A stretch of 64,000 nucleotides of DNA from Streptomyces iconiensis (GTDB taxonomy: Bacteria > Actinomycetota > Actinomycetes > Streptomycetales > Streptomycetaceae): contig NZ_JANCPR020000048.1 in the NCBI RefSeq assembly GCF_028657195.3, positions 1 to 64,000 of the forward strand, in the 5' to 3' direction. Numbering within the stretch: position 1 is the stretch's first letter; each line of letters starts with the position of its first letter. This document shows, in pieces, positions 55,248 to 63,942 of this stretch. The position numbers and the translations under genes were made by a program. The notes under the pieces are model-generated. The model was not told where the DNA came from and made no database searches. It saw only the letters and a program-made list of their open reading frames with translations.

Positions 55248-57332
55248 TCAGAACACCGGCATGGCCCGGATGTTCCCTCCCGTGCGGACGAAGACACGGT
55301 TCCCGGCGGCGACGAGCCCGACCTCGCCGCCGCCGTGGAGCTGCGGGTCCCACACGGTCTTGCCCTCGGCGATGTCGCCTACGGACAGCTCGTTCTCCAG
55401 TTCGGTGTCAATGCCCCACACGCCGTTGCCCTGCACTGCCAGCCGCACGCCGGTGCTGCTGCTGCCCCTCGCGTCCCAGACCTTGGAGCCGTCGGCGCGC
55501 TTCATGCGCCGGAAGGTGGTCCCGTGGGTGGCATACAGACTGCTGCCGTGGACGGTGGGCGGACCCCACGCCTCCGGGTCGTTGTCCAGGAGGTCCCTCG
55601 ACGCCTGTTTCCAGCGCTGCTCGCCGTCGCGTACGGAGTGCGCGCTGAGCACCCGGCCGTTCACATAGACGGTGTCGCCGTGGACGGTGGGCGTGACGGG
55701 CTTGTCCCACAGGTCCTCAAGGCTCCACGCGAGCCGTCCGTCGGCGGTACGGAAGGTGAGGACGCCGCCGTCCTTGGTGGACACGAACAGCCGTCCCCCG
55801 CCGACCGCTCCGGGACCCTCGATCTTCTGCCGGTGGCGCGCGGGGATCTTCGCGGTCCAGCGCACCTGGGCGTCGGCGGAGTTGACGGCACGTAGTTCGC
55901 CGTCCTCGGTGACGAGGTACACCGTCTTGTCGTCAGCGGCCAGCAGCACCCAGGCCGCCACGCCCGCCGTCCACTTGGGCTCCCCCGTGGAGGCGACGAA
56001 CGTGCGCAGCGTGCCGTCGGCGTCCGCGCTCGCGAGCAGCCGGTCGGAGAGCGAGAGGATGCCGCGCCGGGTGTCGGTGTTCCCGGCGGTCCAGCGGCGC
56101 TTGCCGTCAACGACGTTTCGGGCCTCCAGCGCGTCGGAGCCGTTGCCGATCGCGAGCACGTCCCGTACGGGCACGGGAGAGGGCGCGTTGGTGCCCAGCA
56201 CGTCGAAGGGGCCCCAGATCGCCTTCGGGTCCTCGCCGACGATGTAGTCGCCCGCGTCGGCGGAGAGCACCCGCGCCTTCGGGGTCTTCCTGGCCGGGGG
56301 TATGTCGAAGGACGTGTCGTCGGCCGAGCTGAGCAGCACGGCGGCCGTACCGCCCCCGGCCGCGAGTACGGCACCGCCGGCGCCGAGCACGGTGAGCAGA
56401 CGGCGCCGCGAGAAGCGACCTGCGGGCTCGGCGCCCGGCGTGACCGTATCGGCGGTGAGCTGGTGCACGCTGCGCTCGCGCGCCCCGATCTCGTCGGCCA
56501 CGGGGCCACGCCGCCAGGCCCTGTCGGCGCCGCGCGGCGGGGCGAAGGCCCGCACGATCCGGTCGGGCGGCGGCCGGAAAGCGGGGTCCTTGGCGAGGCA
56601 GGGCTCGATGAGCGGGCGCAGCGCCTCGGGAACCCCGTCCAGCCGGGGCTCACCGTGCACGACCTCGTACTGCAGGGCTGCCACATGTGAGGCGTCGAAC
56701 GCGCGTTGGCCGCTGGCCGCGTACACCAGCACGGCCCCGAGCGAGAACAGGTCAGCCGCCGCCGAAACCCGGTGGCCCAGCACCTGCTCGGGCGCCCCGT
56801 AGCCGGGCGTCACGGGGATCTGCCCCGTGGTGGTGAGGGTGAGCCCGTGCTGGGGGCGGGCGATGCCGAAGTCGATGACGCGGGGACCCGACGAGGTCAG
56901 CACGATGTTGGAGGGCTTGAGGTCGCGGTGGATCAGGCCGGCGGCGTGCACATCGGCCAGGGTGCGCGCGAGGGACGCCGCGAGGGCGCGCACCGCCGGC
57001 TCACCGAGGGCACCGTGCTGGTCGACGGCCTCGTCGAGGGTGGGCCCCGCCAGGAACTCCGTGGCCATCCACGGCCGCGCGTCGTCCGTACGCGCCGCGA
57101 GCACCCGCGCCACGCCCTTGCTGACCACGGCCTGCGCCGCGTGCGCCTCACGGAAGAAGCGCTGTACGAGGTGCTCCTCGTGGGCGAGTTCGGGCCGCAG
57201 CACCTTGATCGCCGCGACACCGCCCGCACTGTCCTGACCGATGTACACCTTGCCCATACCGCCCTCGCCGAGCACGCCGAGCAGACGGTAGGGACCGAGA
57301 CGGAGGGGGTCGCCGGTGCTGAGTGGGTTCAT
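55248..57332 (-). CDS. Ser/Thr protein kinase with PQQ-repeat sensor domain
   Basis: A 694-residue membrane kinase. The kinase domain (about 13-270) has the Gly loop GEGGMGKVY, catalytic Lys in VAAIKVL, HRDLKPSN, IDFGIA and YGAPEQ. A linker leads to a twin-Arg-like FSRRRLLTVLGAGGAVLAAGGG anchor (about 310-332). The extracytoplasmic part (from 350) has repeated beta-propeller-like PQQ segments (GKRRWTAGNTDT, GEPKWTAGVAAW, DAQVRWTAKIPA, DGRLAWSLEDLW). It is expected to sense an envelope signal and phosphorylate cytoplasmic targets. The ATG at 57332 is clear. It is third in the minus-strand run of kinase genes. Confidence 0.93.
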   Translation of the reverse strand: MNPLSTGDPLRLGPYRLLGVLGEGGMGKVYIGQDSAGGVAAIKVLRPELAHEEHLVQRFFREAHAAQAVVSKGVARVLAARTDDARPWMATEFLAGPTLDEAVDQHGALGEPAVRALAASLARTLADVHAAGLIHRDLKPSNIVLTSSGPRVIDFGIARPQHGLTLTTTGQIPVTPGYGAPEQVLGHRVSAAADLFSLGAVLVYAASGQRAFDASHVAALQYEVVHGEPRLDGVPEALRPLIEPCLAKDPAFRPPPDRIVRAFAPPRGADRAWRRGPVADEIGARERSVHQLTADTVTPGAEPAGRFSRRRLLTVLGAGGAVLAAGGGTAAVLLSSADDTSFDIPPARKTPKARVLSADAGDYIVGEDPKAIWGPFDVLGTNAPSPVPVRDVLAIGNGSDALEARNVVDGKRRWTAGNTDTRRGILSLSDRLLASADADGTLRTFVASTGEPKWTAGVAAWVLLAADDKTVYLVTEDGELRAVNSADAQVRWTAKIPARHRQKIEGPGAVGGGRLFVSTKDGGVLTFRTADGRLAWSLEDLWDKPVTPTVHGDTVYVNGRVLSAHSVRDGEQRWKQASRDLLDNDPEAWGPPTVHGSSLYATHGTTFRRMKRADGSKVWDARGSSSTGVRLAVQGNGVWGIDTELENELSVGDIAEGKTVWDPQLHGGGEVGLVAAGNRVFVRTGGNIRAMPVF

Positions 57333-57550
57333 GGGGTTCGACTGTCCGGAGGGTCGTTGGGATAGGGCTCGCTGGGCGGGGGTCCGGGGCTGAGGGCCGT
57401 GGGCGGGGGCGCGTGGGTGCGAGGGTCGTGAGTGCGGAGGAGGTCGGGGAGATGGCGGGGGTCGGGGGCCGGAGCCGTCAGCGCGGCCCGTACAGGGCGG
57501 ACACGGGCGGATACGGGCTGCCCCGGACCGTTGCGTGCGGGCCGGATGGA

Positions 57551-57580
57551 CGGGGCGGCACCGTACGGGGCGGCACCGTA
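57551..57580. repeat. Perfect 15-bp tandem duplication
   Basis: CGGGGCGGCACCGTA twice (57551-57565, 57566-57580) in the 280-bp gap between the two active kinase genes. The gap holds no gene that I can support. Confidence 0.8.
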
Positions 57581-57612
57581 CGGACGGTGACCACGCACCC
57601 GTACACGCCGGT

Positions 57613-59856
57613 TCACAGGAGGTCGAAGGCGGCGACGAAGCGGTCGCCCACGCCGATGATCACCCCGCTCTCCTCGTCGGCGACGAACCTGTCACCCGTG
57701 GTCTTGTACGTGCGCACGGTCTTACGGGAGGACAGCGCGACGGCGCGGAGGCCGGAGGGGCCGCGTACGTACGCGTGTTCCTTGGCGATCACGGGCGGGT
57801 CGGCAACGGCGGCCTTCGCCGCTTCGCCCTCGCCCGCGCCCTTCTCCCGCCACTTCCGCTTTCCGTCACCGGCATCGACGGCGCACAGCCCCTGGCCCTT
57901 CTCCACGGCGTACACGGCGCCGTCGACGGCGGCCGACGGGGGACCGAAGACGCCGCCGGCGCGCTTCGGGGCCGTGCTCCACGCCTCCTTGCCGTCGCTG
58001 AGCCGCAGGGCACGCAGGGCGCTGCCGCCGACGTAGAGGTGGTCGCCGTCCGTCCGCATCCGCCCCATGACGTCCACGGGGTCAGGGGCCGGGCCGGGGA
58101 ACGGCTTGTTCCAGAGCGCCCTTCCGCTGCCGGTGTCGTGCGCGACGATGCTGACCTTCCCGTCGGCCGTCTGCTGGAAGAGCACCAGCCTGTCCCCGGC
58201 GACCTGCGCGGCGAGCACGTAGAGCCGCTCGCCTCCGGTGCGGGCAGGCAGCGGGCTGGTCCAGCGCTTCTTGCCGGTCTTCGCTTCGACCGCGAGGAGG
58301 GACCAGGTGTCACCGCGCTCGAACCGCTCACGCGACTTCTCCCCCTGGCCGGCGACCAGGTAGAGGACACCGTTCGCCGCGCACACGAGCTGGTTGAAGG
58401 GCAGGACGCCGTTGAACGTGCCGAGTTGGGCCAGCGCCTTCTTGCGCGAGCCGTCGTGGAGGTCGACGGGCGCGATGGTCAGGGGGAACCGCATGGCCTT
58501 CGGGCCCCTGTCCTTCTCCGCGTCCAGGTCCACCAGCCGGTAGAGGCGGTCTCCGTCCGAGGCGACGTCCTGGTCGGACTCGAAGTCCTCCGTCGACCAA
58601 CGCGCCTTGCCGTCCCGGATCCCGATGCCCTGGAAGCCGACTCCCGAGCGGATGACGACGAGGCCGCCGGCGCGGAAGGGGTGGGCGGGCGACTTGTCGC
58701 CGTAACCCTTCACGATCTGCGACTGCCACCGCCAGTCGTGCTTCCCGCCCGAGGCGCTGACGCTGGGGCCGGGTGGCGGCTTCTTGTACGGCGCCGGCTC
58801 GTCGCGCGCCGCGCTGTACGCCCACGCACCCGCTCCCCCGGCGACGGCGAGCGCGGAGCCGCCACCGATCGCCAGCAGGCGCCTGCGGCTGAGCCCGCGT
58901 GCGGGGTGCGCTGGGTGCGCCGCCTCCGGTTCCGGTTCGCTGTCGGCGCGGGGTGGCGCGGGGAGCCGTGGAGGCGGGGCCTGCCACACCCCGCCGGCGC
59001 AGCGGCCGATCTCCGCGAGCAGCGCGCGCGGCAGGTGGTCGACGAACTCCCCTGCCCCGTCGTGCAGTTGGAGCATCAGCTCCTGCGTGGTCGGCCGTGC
59101 GGACAGGTCCTTGTCGAGGCAGCGGGCCAGCACGGGGACGAGGGCGTGGGGTACGCCGGTCAGGTCGGGTTCCGCGTACCGCACGCGGTACAGGAGATCG
59201 GCGGGCTGCCCGTCACCGAACGGGCCCCTCCCCGTCGCGGCGAACACCAGGACGCCGGCGAGCGCGAACACGTCGCCCTCGGGCGTGTGCTCCTGGCCCG
59301 ACGCCTGTTCCGGCGACATGAAGGCCGGGGTGCCGGCGGCTGCGCCCGCGCGGGTCAGACGGTCGTCCCCGAGGGCACGTGCGATGCCGAAGTCGATGAC
59401 CTTCGGACCGTGCGCTGTGACCATGATGTTGGACGGCTTCAGGTCGCGGTGCACCACGTCCGAACGGTGCAGCTGGCCGAGCGCTCCACAGAGGCCGGCG
59501 CCCACGGCGCGCACCGTCACCTCCGGCAGGGGACCCGCCAGTTCGACGGCGGCACCGAGCGGCGGCCCGAGCACGTACTCGGCGGCGAACCAGGGGGTGG
59601 GGGCCGCCACATCGGCGTCCACCACCTGCGCCCCGTACTGGCCCCCGATGACGCGGGCCGCGTCGACCTCCAGCCGGAAGCGGGTACGGAAGTCCGGGTC
59701 GGCGGCGATCCGCGCGTGCATCGTCTTGAGCGCGACCGTACGGCCCCCGCGCGAGCGGGCCAGGTAGACGGTGCCCATGCCACCGCTGCCCATCCGGGCC
59801 AGTAGCCGGTACGCACCGAACCCCTGCGGGTCGTCGTGGAGGAGAGAGGTGAGCAT
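57613..59856 (-). CDS. Ser/Thr protein kinase with PQQ-repeat sensor domain (second copy)
   Basis: A 747-residue paralogue of the neighbouring kinase. The kinase domain (about 14-265) has GSGGMGTVY, VALKTM, HRDLKPSN, IDFGIA and FMSPEQ, all catalytic residues intact. A twin-Arg-like LSRRRLLAIGGGSALAVAGGAGA segment follows at about 325-347. The extracytoplasmic PQQ-like propeller has repeats with GKARWSTEDF, GKKRWTSPLP, GRALWNKPFP, GKEAWSTAPK. It lies 5 nt after the pseudokinase gene, so the two are co-translated. The ATG at 59856 is preferred over a TTG three codons earlier. Confidence 0.93.
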   Translation of the reverse strand: MLTSLLHDDPQGFGAYRLLARMGSGGMGTVYLARSRGGRTVALKTMHARIAADPDFRTRFRLEVDAARVIGGQYGAQVVDADVAAPTPWFAAEYVLGPPLGAAVELAGPLPEVTVRAVGAGLCGALGQLHRSDVVHRDLKPSNIMVTAHGPKVIDFGIARALGDDRLTRAGAAAGTPAFMSPEQASGQEHTPEGDVFALAGVLVFAATGRGPFGDGQPADLLYRVRYAEPDLTGVPHALVPVLARCLDKDLSARPTTQELMLQLHDGAGEFVDHLPRALLAEIGRCAGGVWQAPPPRLPAPPRADSEPEPEAAHPAHPARGLSRRRLLAIGGGSALAVAGGAGAWAYSAARDEPAPYKKPPPGPSVSASGGKHDWRWQSQIVKGYGDKSPAHPFRAGGLVVIRSGVGFQGIGIRDGKARWSTEDFESDQDVASDGDRLYRLVDLDAEKDRGPKAMRFPLTIAPVDLHDGSRKKALAQLGTFNGVLPFNQLVCAANGVLYLVAGQGEKSRERFERGDTWSLLAVEAKTGKKRWTSPLPARTGGERLYVLAAQVAGDRLVLFQQTADGKVSIVAHDTGSGRALWNKPFPGPAPDPVDVMGRMRTDGDHLYVGGSALRALRLSDGKEAWSTAPKRAGGVFGPPSAAVDGAVYAVEKGQGLCAVDAGDGKRKWREKGAGEGEAAKAAVADPPVIAKEHAYVRGPSGLRAVALSSRKTVRTYKTTGDRFVADEESGVIIGVGDRFVAAFDLL

Positions 59857-59861
59857 GCGCG

Positions 59862-60905
59862 TCAATCGTGGGAAGGGGCCGCCGTGCCCGGCGGAACCGA
59901 CGAGGGCGGCGGGACCGACGGAGCTGGCGAGGGCGGTGGGACCGGTGGGGCTGGCGAGGGCGGCGAGGGCACGGTGTCCGGCACGGGGATGTCGGCGGCG
60001 AGCAGGACGGCGGACTGGCGTGCGAGCGCCGCGACCAGACGACCGGGCAGCCAGCCGGGGCCGGGCACCTCGGGTGTGCCCGGCGCGGTGGAGGCACCCG
60101 GCGCGGCGGAGAGGCCCGGCGTCCCGGGCATGTCCGGTGCGGCGGAGCCGAACGCTTCCAGCAGCCGGGCCGTTCCGGGGCGTGCGGCGGGGTCGCGGGC
60201 GAGGCAGGCCGTGAGGACGTCGCGCAGTACGGGCGGTATCTCGCCGCGTTCGGGAACGGTGTGCCCCGTGGCCGCGTAGGCGAGGGTCGCGCCGAGCGCG
60301 TGGATGTCCCCCGGCTGGCGAGGGTGGCCGCCCGCCGCCTGTTCCGGCGCGAGGCTGCCGGTCTCCAGCCCCGGCAGCCCGTACCGCGGCTCCCCGTCGG
60401 GCCCGGCGGCACGTACGGCGCCGAAACATGTGAGGCGCGGCCCTTCGGCCGTCAGCAGTACGGACGCCGGGGAGATCCCCGCGTGGGCGAGGCCCTGTCC
60501 GTGCACGACGGAGAGGGTGTCGGCGAGCGCGGCGCCGAGCACCCGCACGGTCGGCTCGGAGAGCGGACCGCCGAGCACGGCGAGGGCCATGGGCAGCGGC
60601 AGCGCGGGCTCGTAGGCACGTGCGTGCCAAGGTGCCTCGCCGGGTGGCGCGAGCCAGGTCGCGGGCGCCGTCCAGGTGCCGAGGAGGTAGCGCGACATCC
60701 CGGCCTCCGCCGCGAAGCGCCCGGGGTCGACGCCGGGGTGCGGAACGCAGACCAGAACGGTGTCGCCGTCGGAGCCACGGGCGAAGAAGCGCCTCTCGGG
60801 CACGGGTGGCGGCGGCCCGTAGAGGGCGCCGTGCTCGTCGTCGAGGCAGGCGATGACCGTGTACGGCCCTATATGGCGCGGGACTTCCCCGCCCGCCGCT
60901 TTCAT
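59862..60905 (-). CDS. Pseudokinase (Ser/Thr kinase-like, catalytic residues lost)
   Basis: The 347-residue product keeps a kinase fold: IGPYTVIACLDDEHGALYG in the position of the Gly loop, GLAHAGISPASVLLTAEGPRLTCFGAVR as the catalytic loop, LAPEQA as the APE-like motif, and CLARDPAARPGTARLLEAF. The catalytic elements are replaced: the VAIK Lys is Cys53 (TVLVCVP), HRD is HAG (141-143), DFG is CFG (160-162). It should not transfer phosphate. The C-terminus is a Pro-rich tail (PPSPAPPVPPPSPAPSVPPPSS) with no TM helix. Its position 5 nt before an active kinase suggests allosteric control of it. Confidence 0.82.
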   Translation of the reverse strand: MKAAGGEVPRHIGPYTVIACLDDEHGALYGPPPPVPERRFFARGSDGDTVLVCVPHPGVDPGRFAAEAGMSRYLLGTWTAPATWLAPPGEAPWHARAYEPALPLPMALAVLGGPLSEPTVRVLGAALADTLSVVHGQGLAHAGISPASVLLTAEGPRLTCFGAVRAAGPDGEPRYGLPGLETGSLAPEQAAGGHPRQPGDIHALGATLAYAATGHTVPERGEIPPVLRDVLTACLARDPAARPGTARLLEAFGSAAPDMPGTPGLSAAPGASTAPGTPEVPGPGWLPGRLVAALARQSAVLLAADIPVPDTVPSPPSPAPPVPPPSPAPSVPPPSSVPPGTAAPSHD

Positions 60906-61122
60906 GTGCGTGAACCCCCCTGTCGGCTGCGGGGGACGACACTACTAGCCCCTCCCGCACCGGCCGAGAGCGGCTGAGCGCCCCGGATCACCGGCCCTGA
61001 GCGTGCCCGTTCGTCCGCTTACGTCCCCGTACGCGGTGACGCGGCGGCGGCCAACTCCCGGCTGGGCAGGGGCCGTTCGGACCGCCGACCGTCCAAGCGC
61101 GCCCCTCGCACGGCACCCCCGC

Positions 61123-61190
61123 GGACAGCGCCAGGCAACGGACAGCGCCAGGCAACGGGCAGCACCCGGCAATGGACAGTGCCGGGCCCG
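61123..61190. repeat. Four-unit 17-bp tandem repeat
   Basis: GGACAGCGCCAGGCAAC is perfect at 61123 and 61140, then diverges at 61157 and 61174. It lies in the 314-bp gap between tetR and the pseudokinase gene. No gene is seen in the rest of the gap. Confidence 0.85.
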
Positions 61191-61205
61191 GCGGGAGGGC
61201 CCGGC
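61181..61205 (-). terminator. Probable tetR terminator
   Basis: GCCGGGCCC / GGGCCCGGC 9-bp stem with a 7-nt loop, 15 nt after the tetR stop. Confidence 0.65.
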
Positions 61206-61219
61206 GCGAAGCTCCGGGC

Positions 61220-61852
61220 TCAGTTCCCGGTGCGGGACGCCGTGCCGAGCAGGCGGTCGAGGGCCCGGCGGGTGCGGGCGGGGGCCGTGGCGTCGGCGAA
61301 GAGCTGGAGTTCCTGGTTGAGGCCCAGATAGAGCCCGTGCATCTCGAACGCGACCTGTTCGGGCTCGGTGCCGGGAGGCAGCTCGCCCGCGTCGACGGCG
61401 ATACGGAGGTCGTTGACGAGGATGCGCCGCGCCCGCAGCAGGAAGCGGGCCACGGTGTCGTGCACGGGGCCGCCCCGCGCGTCGAACTCCATGGAGGCGG
61501 TGACGAAGAGGCATCCGCCGGGGAACGCCGTCCGCTCCTCGTGGAGGTACACGATCCACGCCTCGCAGAACGCGCGCAGCCGCGTCAGCCCCGGCGGCAG
61601 CTCCGCGACCGGCTCCCACACGAGCCGCGAGAAGAGGCCCGAGGCGCCGTAGAGCGCGGCGAGCTGGAGCGCCTGCTTGGTACCGAAGTGGCCGAGCACG
61701 CCCGCTTTGCTCATGCCCAGGTCGGAGGCGAGACGCCCGATGGTCAGGCCCTCCAGCCCCTCGACGGAGCCGATCGCGACGCTGCGCTCGATGATCCGCT
61801 CCCGGGTTCTGCGGGCCTCGGCGACGGACTTGCGTGGGCTCATGGCGGCCAT
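61220..61852 (-). CDS. TetR-family repressor
   Basis: The product of about 210 residues has an N-terminal TetR HTH (RERIIERSVAIGSVEGLEGLTIGRLASDLGMSKAGVLGHFGTKQALQLAAL in sequence) and a helical ligand domain with SGLFSRLVWEPVAELPPG and LRAFCEAWIVYLHEE. Divergent from the KAS III gene, with a palindromic site between that gene's -35 and -10. Likely represses that gene and senses an acyl-CoA, fatty acid or related molecule. Start choice is uncertain among GTG 61864, ATG 61852 and ATG 61843; none has a strong ribosome site. Confidence 0.88.
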   Translation of the reverse strand: MAAMSPRKSVAEARRTRERIIERSVAIGSVEGLEGLTIGRLASDLGMSKAGVLGHFGTKQALQLAALYGASGLFSRLVWEPVAELPPGLTRLRAFCEAWIVYLHEERTAFPGGCLFVTASMEFDARGGPVHDTVARFLLRARRILVNDLRIAVDAGELPPGTEPEQVAFEMHGLYLGLNQELQLFADATAPARTRRALDRLLGTASRTGN

Positions 61853-61871
61853 GATATCGGGCACCCGTGCA

Positions 61872-61901
61872 TTTAACTTCCGATCGGTCGGTTGCTATAT
61901 T
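61872..61901 (+). promoter_or_regulatory. Promoter of the KAS III gene with embedded TetR-type operator
   Basis: TTTAAC and TATATT lie 18 bp apart, unusually AT-rich for this genome. The palindromic CCGATCGGTCGG (61880-61891) lies between them. Repressor binding there would block RNA polymerase. Confidence 0.6.
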
Positions 61902-61914
61902 CCCCGGCAACCGC

Positions 61915-61959
61915 GATCACCACGATCACCGCGATCACCGCGATCACCGCGATCACCGC
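61915..61959. repeat. Five 9-bp GATCACCRC tandem repeats
   Basis: Five units between the KAS III promoter and its start codon, four identical (GATCACCGC). They fall in the untranslated leader. Confidence 0.9.
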
Positions 61960-61981
61960 CGCAGCCGAGGAGAGCCGCACC

Positions 61982-62947
61982 ATGCCGGGAACCCGTATCG
62001 CCGCGCTGGGTCATTACCAGCCGGACCGCGTCCTGACCAACGACGACCTGGCGGAGATCGTCGAAACCAACGACACCTGGATACGGCAGCGCACCGGCAT
62101 CGTGACACGGCATCTCGCCGACGAGGAGTCCGTCGCCGACATGGCAACGGCCGCGGCGGGCAAGGCGCTCGCCGCCTCCGGGCTCACGCCGTCCGACATC
62201 GGGATGGTCGTCGTCGCCACCTGCTCGGCCATGGACCGCTGCCCGAGCAACGCGGCGCAGGTCGCGGGGCGGCTCGGCATCCCCTCGGCCGTGGCCTTCG
62301 ACCTCAACAACGGCTGCGCCGGCTTCTGTACGGCACTCGCGTCCGCCTCCCACAGCGTCGCCGCGGGCGCGGCGCGGCACGCGCTCGTCATCGGCGCCGA
62401 AAAGATGTCCGACGTCACCGACTGGAGCGACCGCAGCACCTGCGTCCTCCTCGGTGACGGCGCGGGGGCCGCCGTCGTCAGCGCGACAACCGACCCGGCA
62501 GCCCTCACCCCCGGTACCGAGGCGATCGGCCCCGTCGTATGGGGCTCCGACCCGACCAGGGGGCAGGCCGTACGCCTCCTCGACGCGTGGCAGCCCCGCT
62601 TCGCGCAGGAGGGCCAGGCCGTCTTCCGCTGGGCGACGGCCGAGCTGCCCGGCATGCTGCGCGAGACCTGTGAACGGGCCGGGCTCGCGCCCTCCGACCT
62701 CGCGGGCGTCGTCACCCACCAGGCCAACCTGCGCATCATCGAGGCCGTCGTCCGCCCGCTCGGCCTCCCCGACCACGTGGTGATCGGCCGCGACATCGTG
62801 GACTCCGGCAACACCTCGGCCGCCTCGGTCCCGCTCGCGCTGTCCAAGATGACCGAACGCGGCGAACTGCCTTCCGGCGGCCCCGTCCTGCTCTTCAGCT
62901 TCGGCGGCGGCATGTCCTGGGCCGGCCAGGTCGTCCGCTGCCCCTGA
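61982..62947 (+). CDS. Beta-ketoacyl-ACP synthase III (FabH-like)
   Basis: The 321-residue thiolase-fold enzyme has catalytic Cys112 (LNNGCAGF), His246 (VTHQANLRI) and Asn277 (DSGNTSAAS), and the GFGGGMSWAG-type ending (FSFGGGMSWAG). It condenses an acyl-CoA starter with malonyl-ACP. As a single gene outside a fab operon and divergent from a TetR regulator, it may make an unusual starter or modify a specialised metabolite; no PKS or fatty-acid genes are nearby. The ATG at 61982 has GAGGAGAG at 8-nt spacing; the frame to 61892 is the repeat leader. Confidence 0.93.
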   Translation: MPGTRIAALGHYQPDRVLTNDDLAEIVETNDTWIRQRTGIVTRHLADEESVADMATAAAGKALAASGLTPSDIGMVVVATCSAMDRCPSNAAQVAGRLGIPSAVAFDLNNGCAGFCTALASASHSVAAGAARHALVIGAEKMSDVTDWSDRSTCVLLGDGAGAAVVSATTDPAALTPGTEAIGPVVWGSDPTRGQAVRLLDAWQPRFAQEGQAVFRWATAELPGMLRETCERAGLAPSDLAGVVTHQANLRIIEAVVRPLGLPDHVVIGRDIVDSGNTSAASVPLALSKMTERGELPSGGPVLLFSFGGGMSWAGQVVRCP

Positions 62948-62969
62948 GCGAGCCGGAGGGGGCGGCGCT

Positions 62970-63827
62970 TCAGGTGGTGGCCACCACCAGGTCCTCTCCG
63001 CTCGACGGGCGCAGGCCGTCGCTCCGGCCTGCGAAGTAGCGTGCGGCCAGCGTGGTTCCCGCGACGTGCTGGGCGTCCTTGAAACCGGACTCGCGGGCCA
63101 GCGCCAGAATCTCGTGCGGGGCGTAGAAGCTGATGAACGGCGTTCCTGACGCCTGCGCCCGTGGCTTGGTCGCCTCAAAAGCGGGGCGGTCGGCGGCGTC
63201 GACGAGTTCGGTCGGCAGCATGAACGTCATGGCGAGCGTCGAGCCGGGCGCGAGCCCGGCGAGGCGGCGCAGGGTCGCCCCGGTTGCCTCTTTGGTGAGG
63301 TACATCGTGACGCCGGTGCACACGACGACCGCAGGCAGCCGGGGGTCGAACCCCGCCTCGGACAGCTGCTCCCACCAGTCCCCGCCGGCCTCGAAGTCGA
63401 CCGGCACCAGGCGCAGCCAGTCGGGAACCCCGTAGCCAAGGTCGGTCAGGCGCCGCCGCTTCCACGCCTGGGTCTCGGGCTGGTCGATCTCGAAGACCCG
63501 TACGCGGGAGGCGAATTCCGGCCTGCGCTGGACGAAGGTGTCCAGTCCCGCACCCAGGACGACGTACTGGGTGACGCCCTGGCCGATCTGCTCGGCGACC
63601 AGGTCCTCGATGAAGCGTGCGCGGGCCACGATGGCCGCCCGGAACCCGCTCGTGCCGCGCGGATCCATGTCGGGGCGCTCCCTCCACCCCTCGCCGGGGG
63701 CCGCCAGCCGCAGGCCGATGTCGTCTTCGAGCACGTGCGGCGGCGGGTCGACCTGTACGTGCATCGCCCGCCAGAGTGCGACCCGCACCGCGGTGCTGTC
63801 GGGCACCCCGCTCTGTTCGTCCGCCAC
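62970..63827 (-). CDS. Class I SAM-dependent methyltransferase (leucine carboxymethyltransferase-like)
   Basis: The 285-residue product of the streptomycete TIGR00027/PF04072 type has TSGFRAAIVARARFIEDLVAEQIGQGVTQYVVLGAGLDTFVQRRPEF (the VVLGAGLDTF SAM motif), RVFEIDQPETQAWKRRRL and the PVDFEAG...VVCTGVTMYLTKEAT region. These enzymes methylate small molecules or proteins; no substrate can be named. The GTG at 63827 follows GGGAGAGGG. It is convergent with the KAS III gene. Confidence 0.92.
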   Translation of the reverse strand: MADEQSGVPDSTAVRVALWRAMHVQVDPPPHVLEDDIGLRLAAPGEGWRERPDMDPRGTSGFRAAIVARARFIEDLVAEQIGQGVTQYVVLGAGLDTFVQRRPEFASRVRVFEIDQPETQAWKRRRLTDLGYGVPDWLRLVPVDFEAGGDWWEQLSEAGFDPRLPAVVVCTGVTMYLTKEATGATLRRLAGLAPGSTLAMTFMLPTELVDAADRPAFEATKPRAQASGTPFISFYAPHEILALARESGFKDAQHVAGTTLAARYFAGRSDGLRPSSGEDLVVATT

Positions 63828-63852
63828 GTCGTCCCTCTCCCTACGGTCGGTT

Positions 63853-63883
63853 CCGAACGGCCGGCTCCTGGCCGGCCGTTCGG
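63853..63883 (-). terminator. Terminator before the methyltransferase gene
   Basis: Perfect 13-bp arms CCGAACGGCCGGC / GCCGGCCGTTCGG with TCCTG loop, just after the VOC-family gene. Imperfect GGTCAGCTCTTG/CGCC repeats follow at 63885-63955. Confidence 0.7.
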
Positions 63884-63942
63884 TGGTCAGCTCTTGCCGG
63901 TCGGCTCTCGCCGTTCGACTCTTGGTGGTCAGCTCTCGCCGA

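Noticed and set aside
57535..59805. 756-residue plus-strand frame
   Set aside because: Antisense of the second Ser/Thr kinase gene.
57613..60960. Single fused 1115-residue kinase
   Set aside because: The upstream 370 residues are a different frame of the pseudokinase gene; kinase homology starts at 59856.
61915..61959. Replication-origin iterons
   Set aside because: Only five 9-bp units in a gene leader, no DnaA boxes or replication gene nearby.
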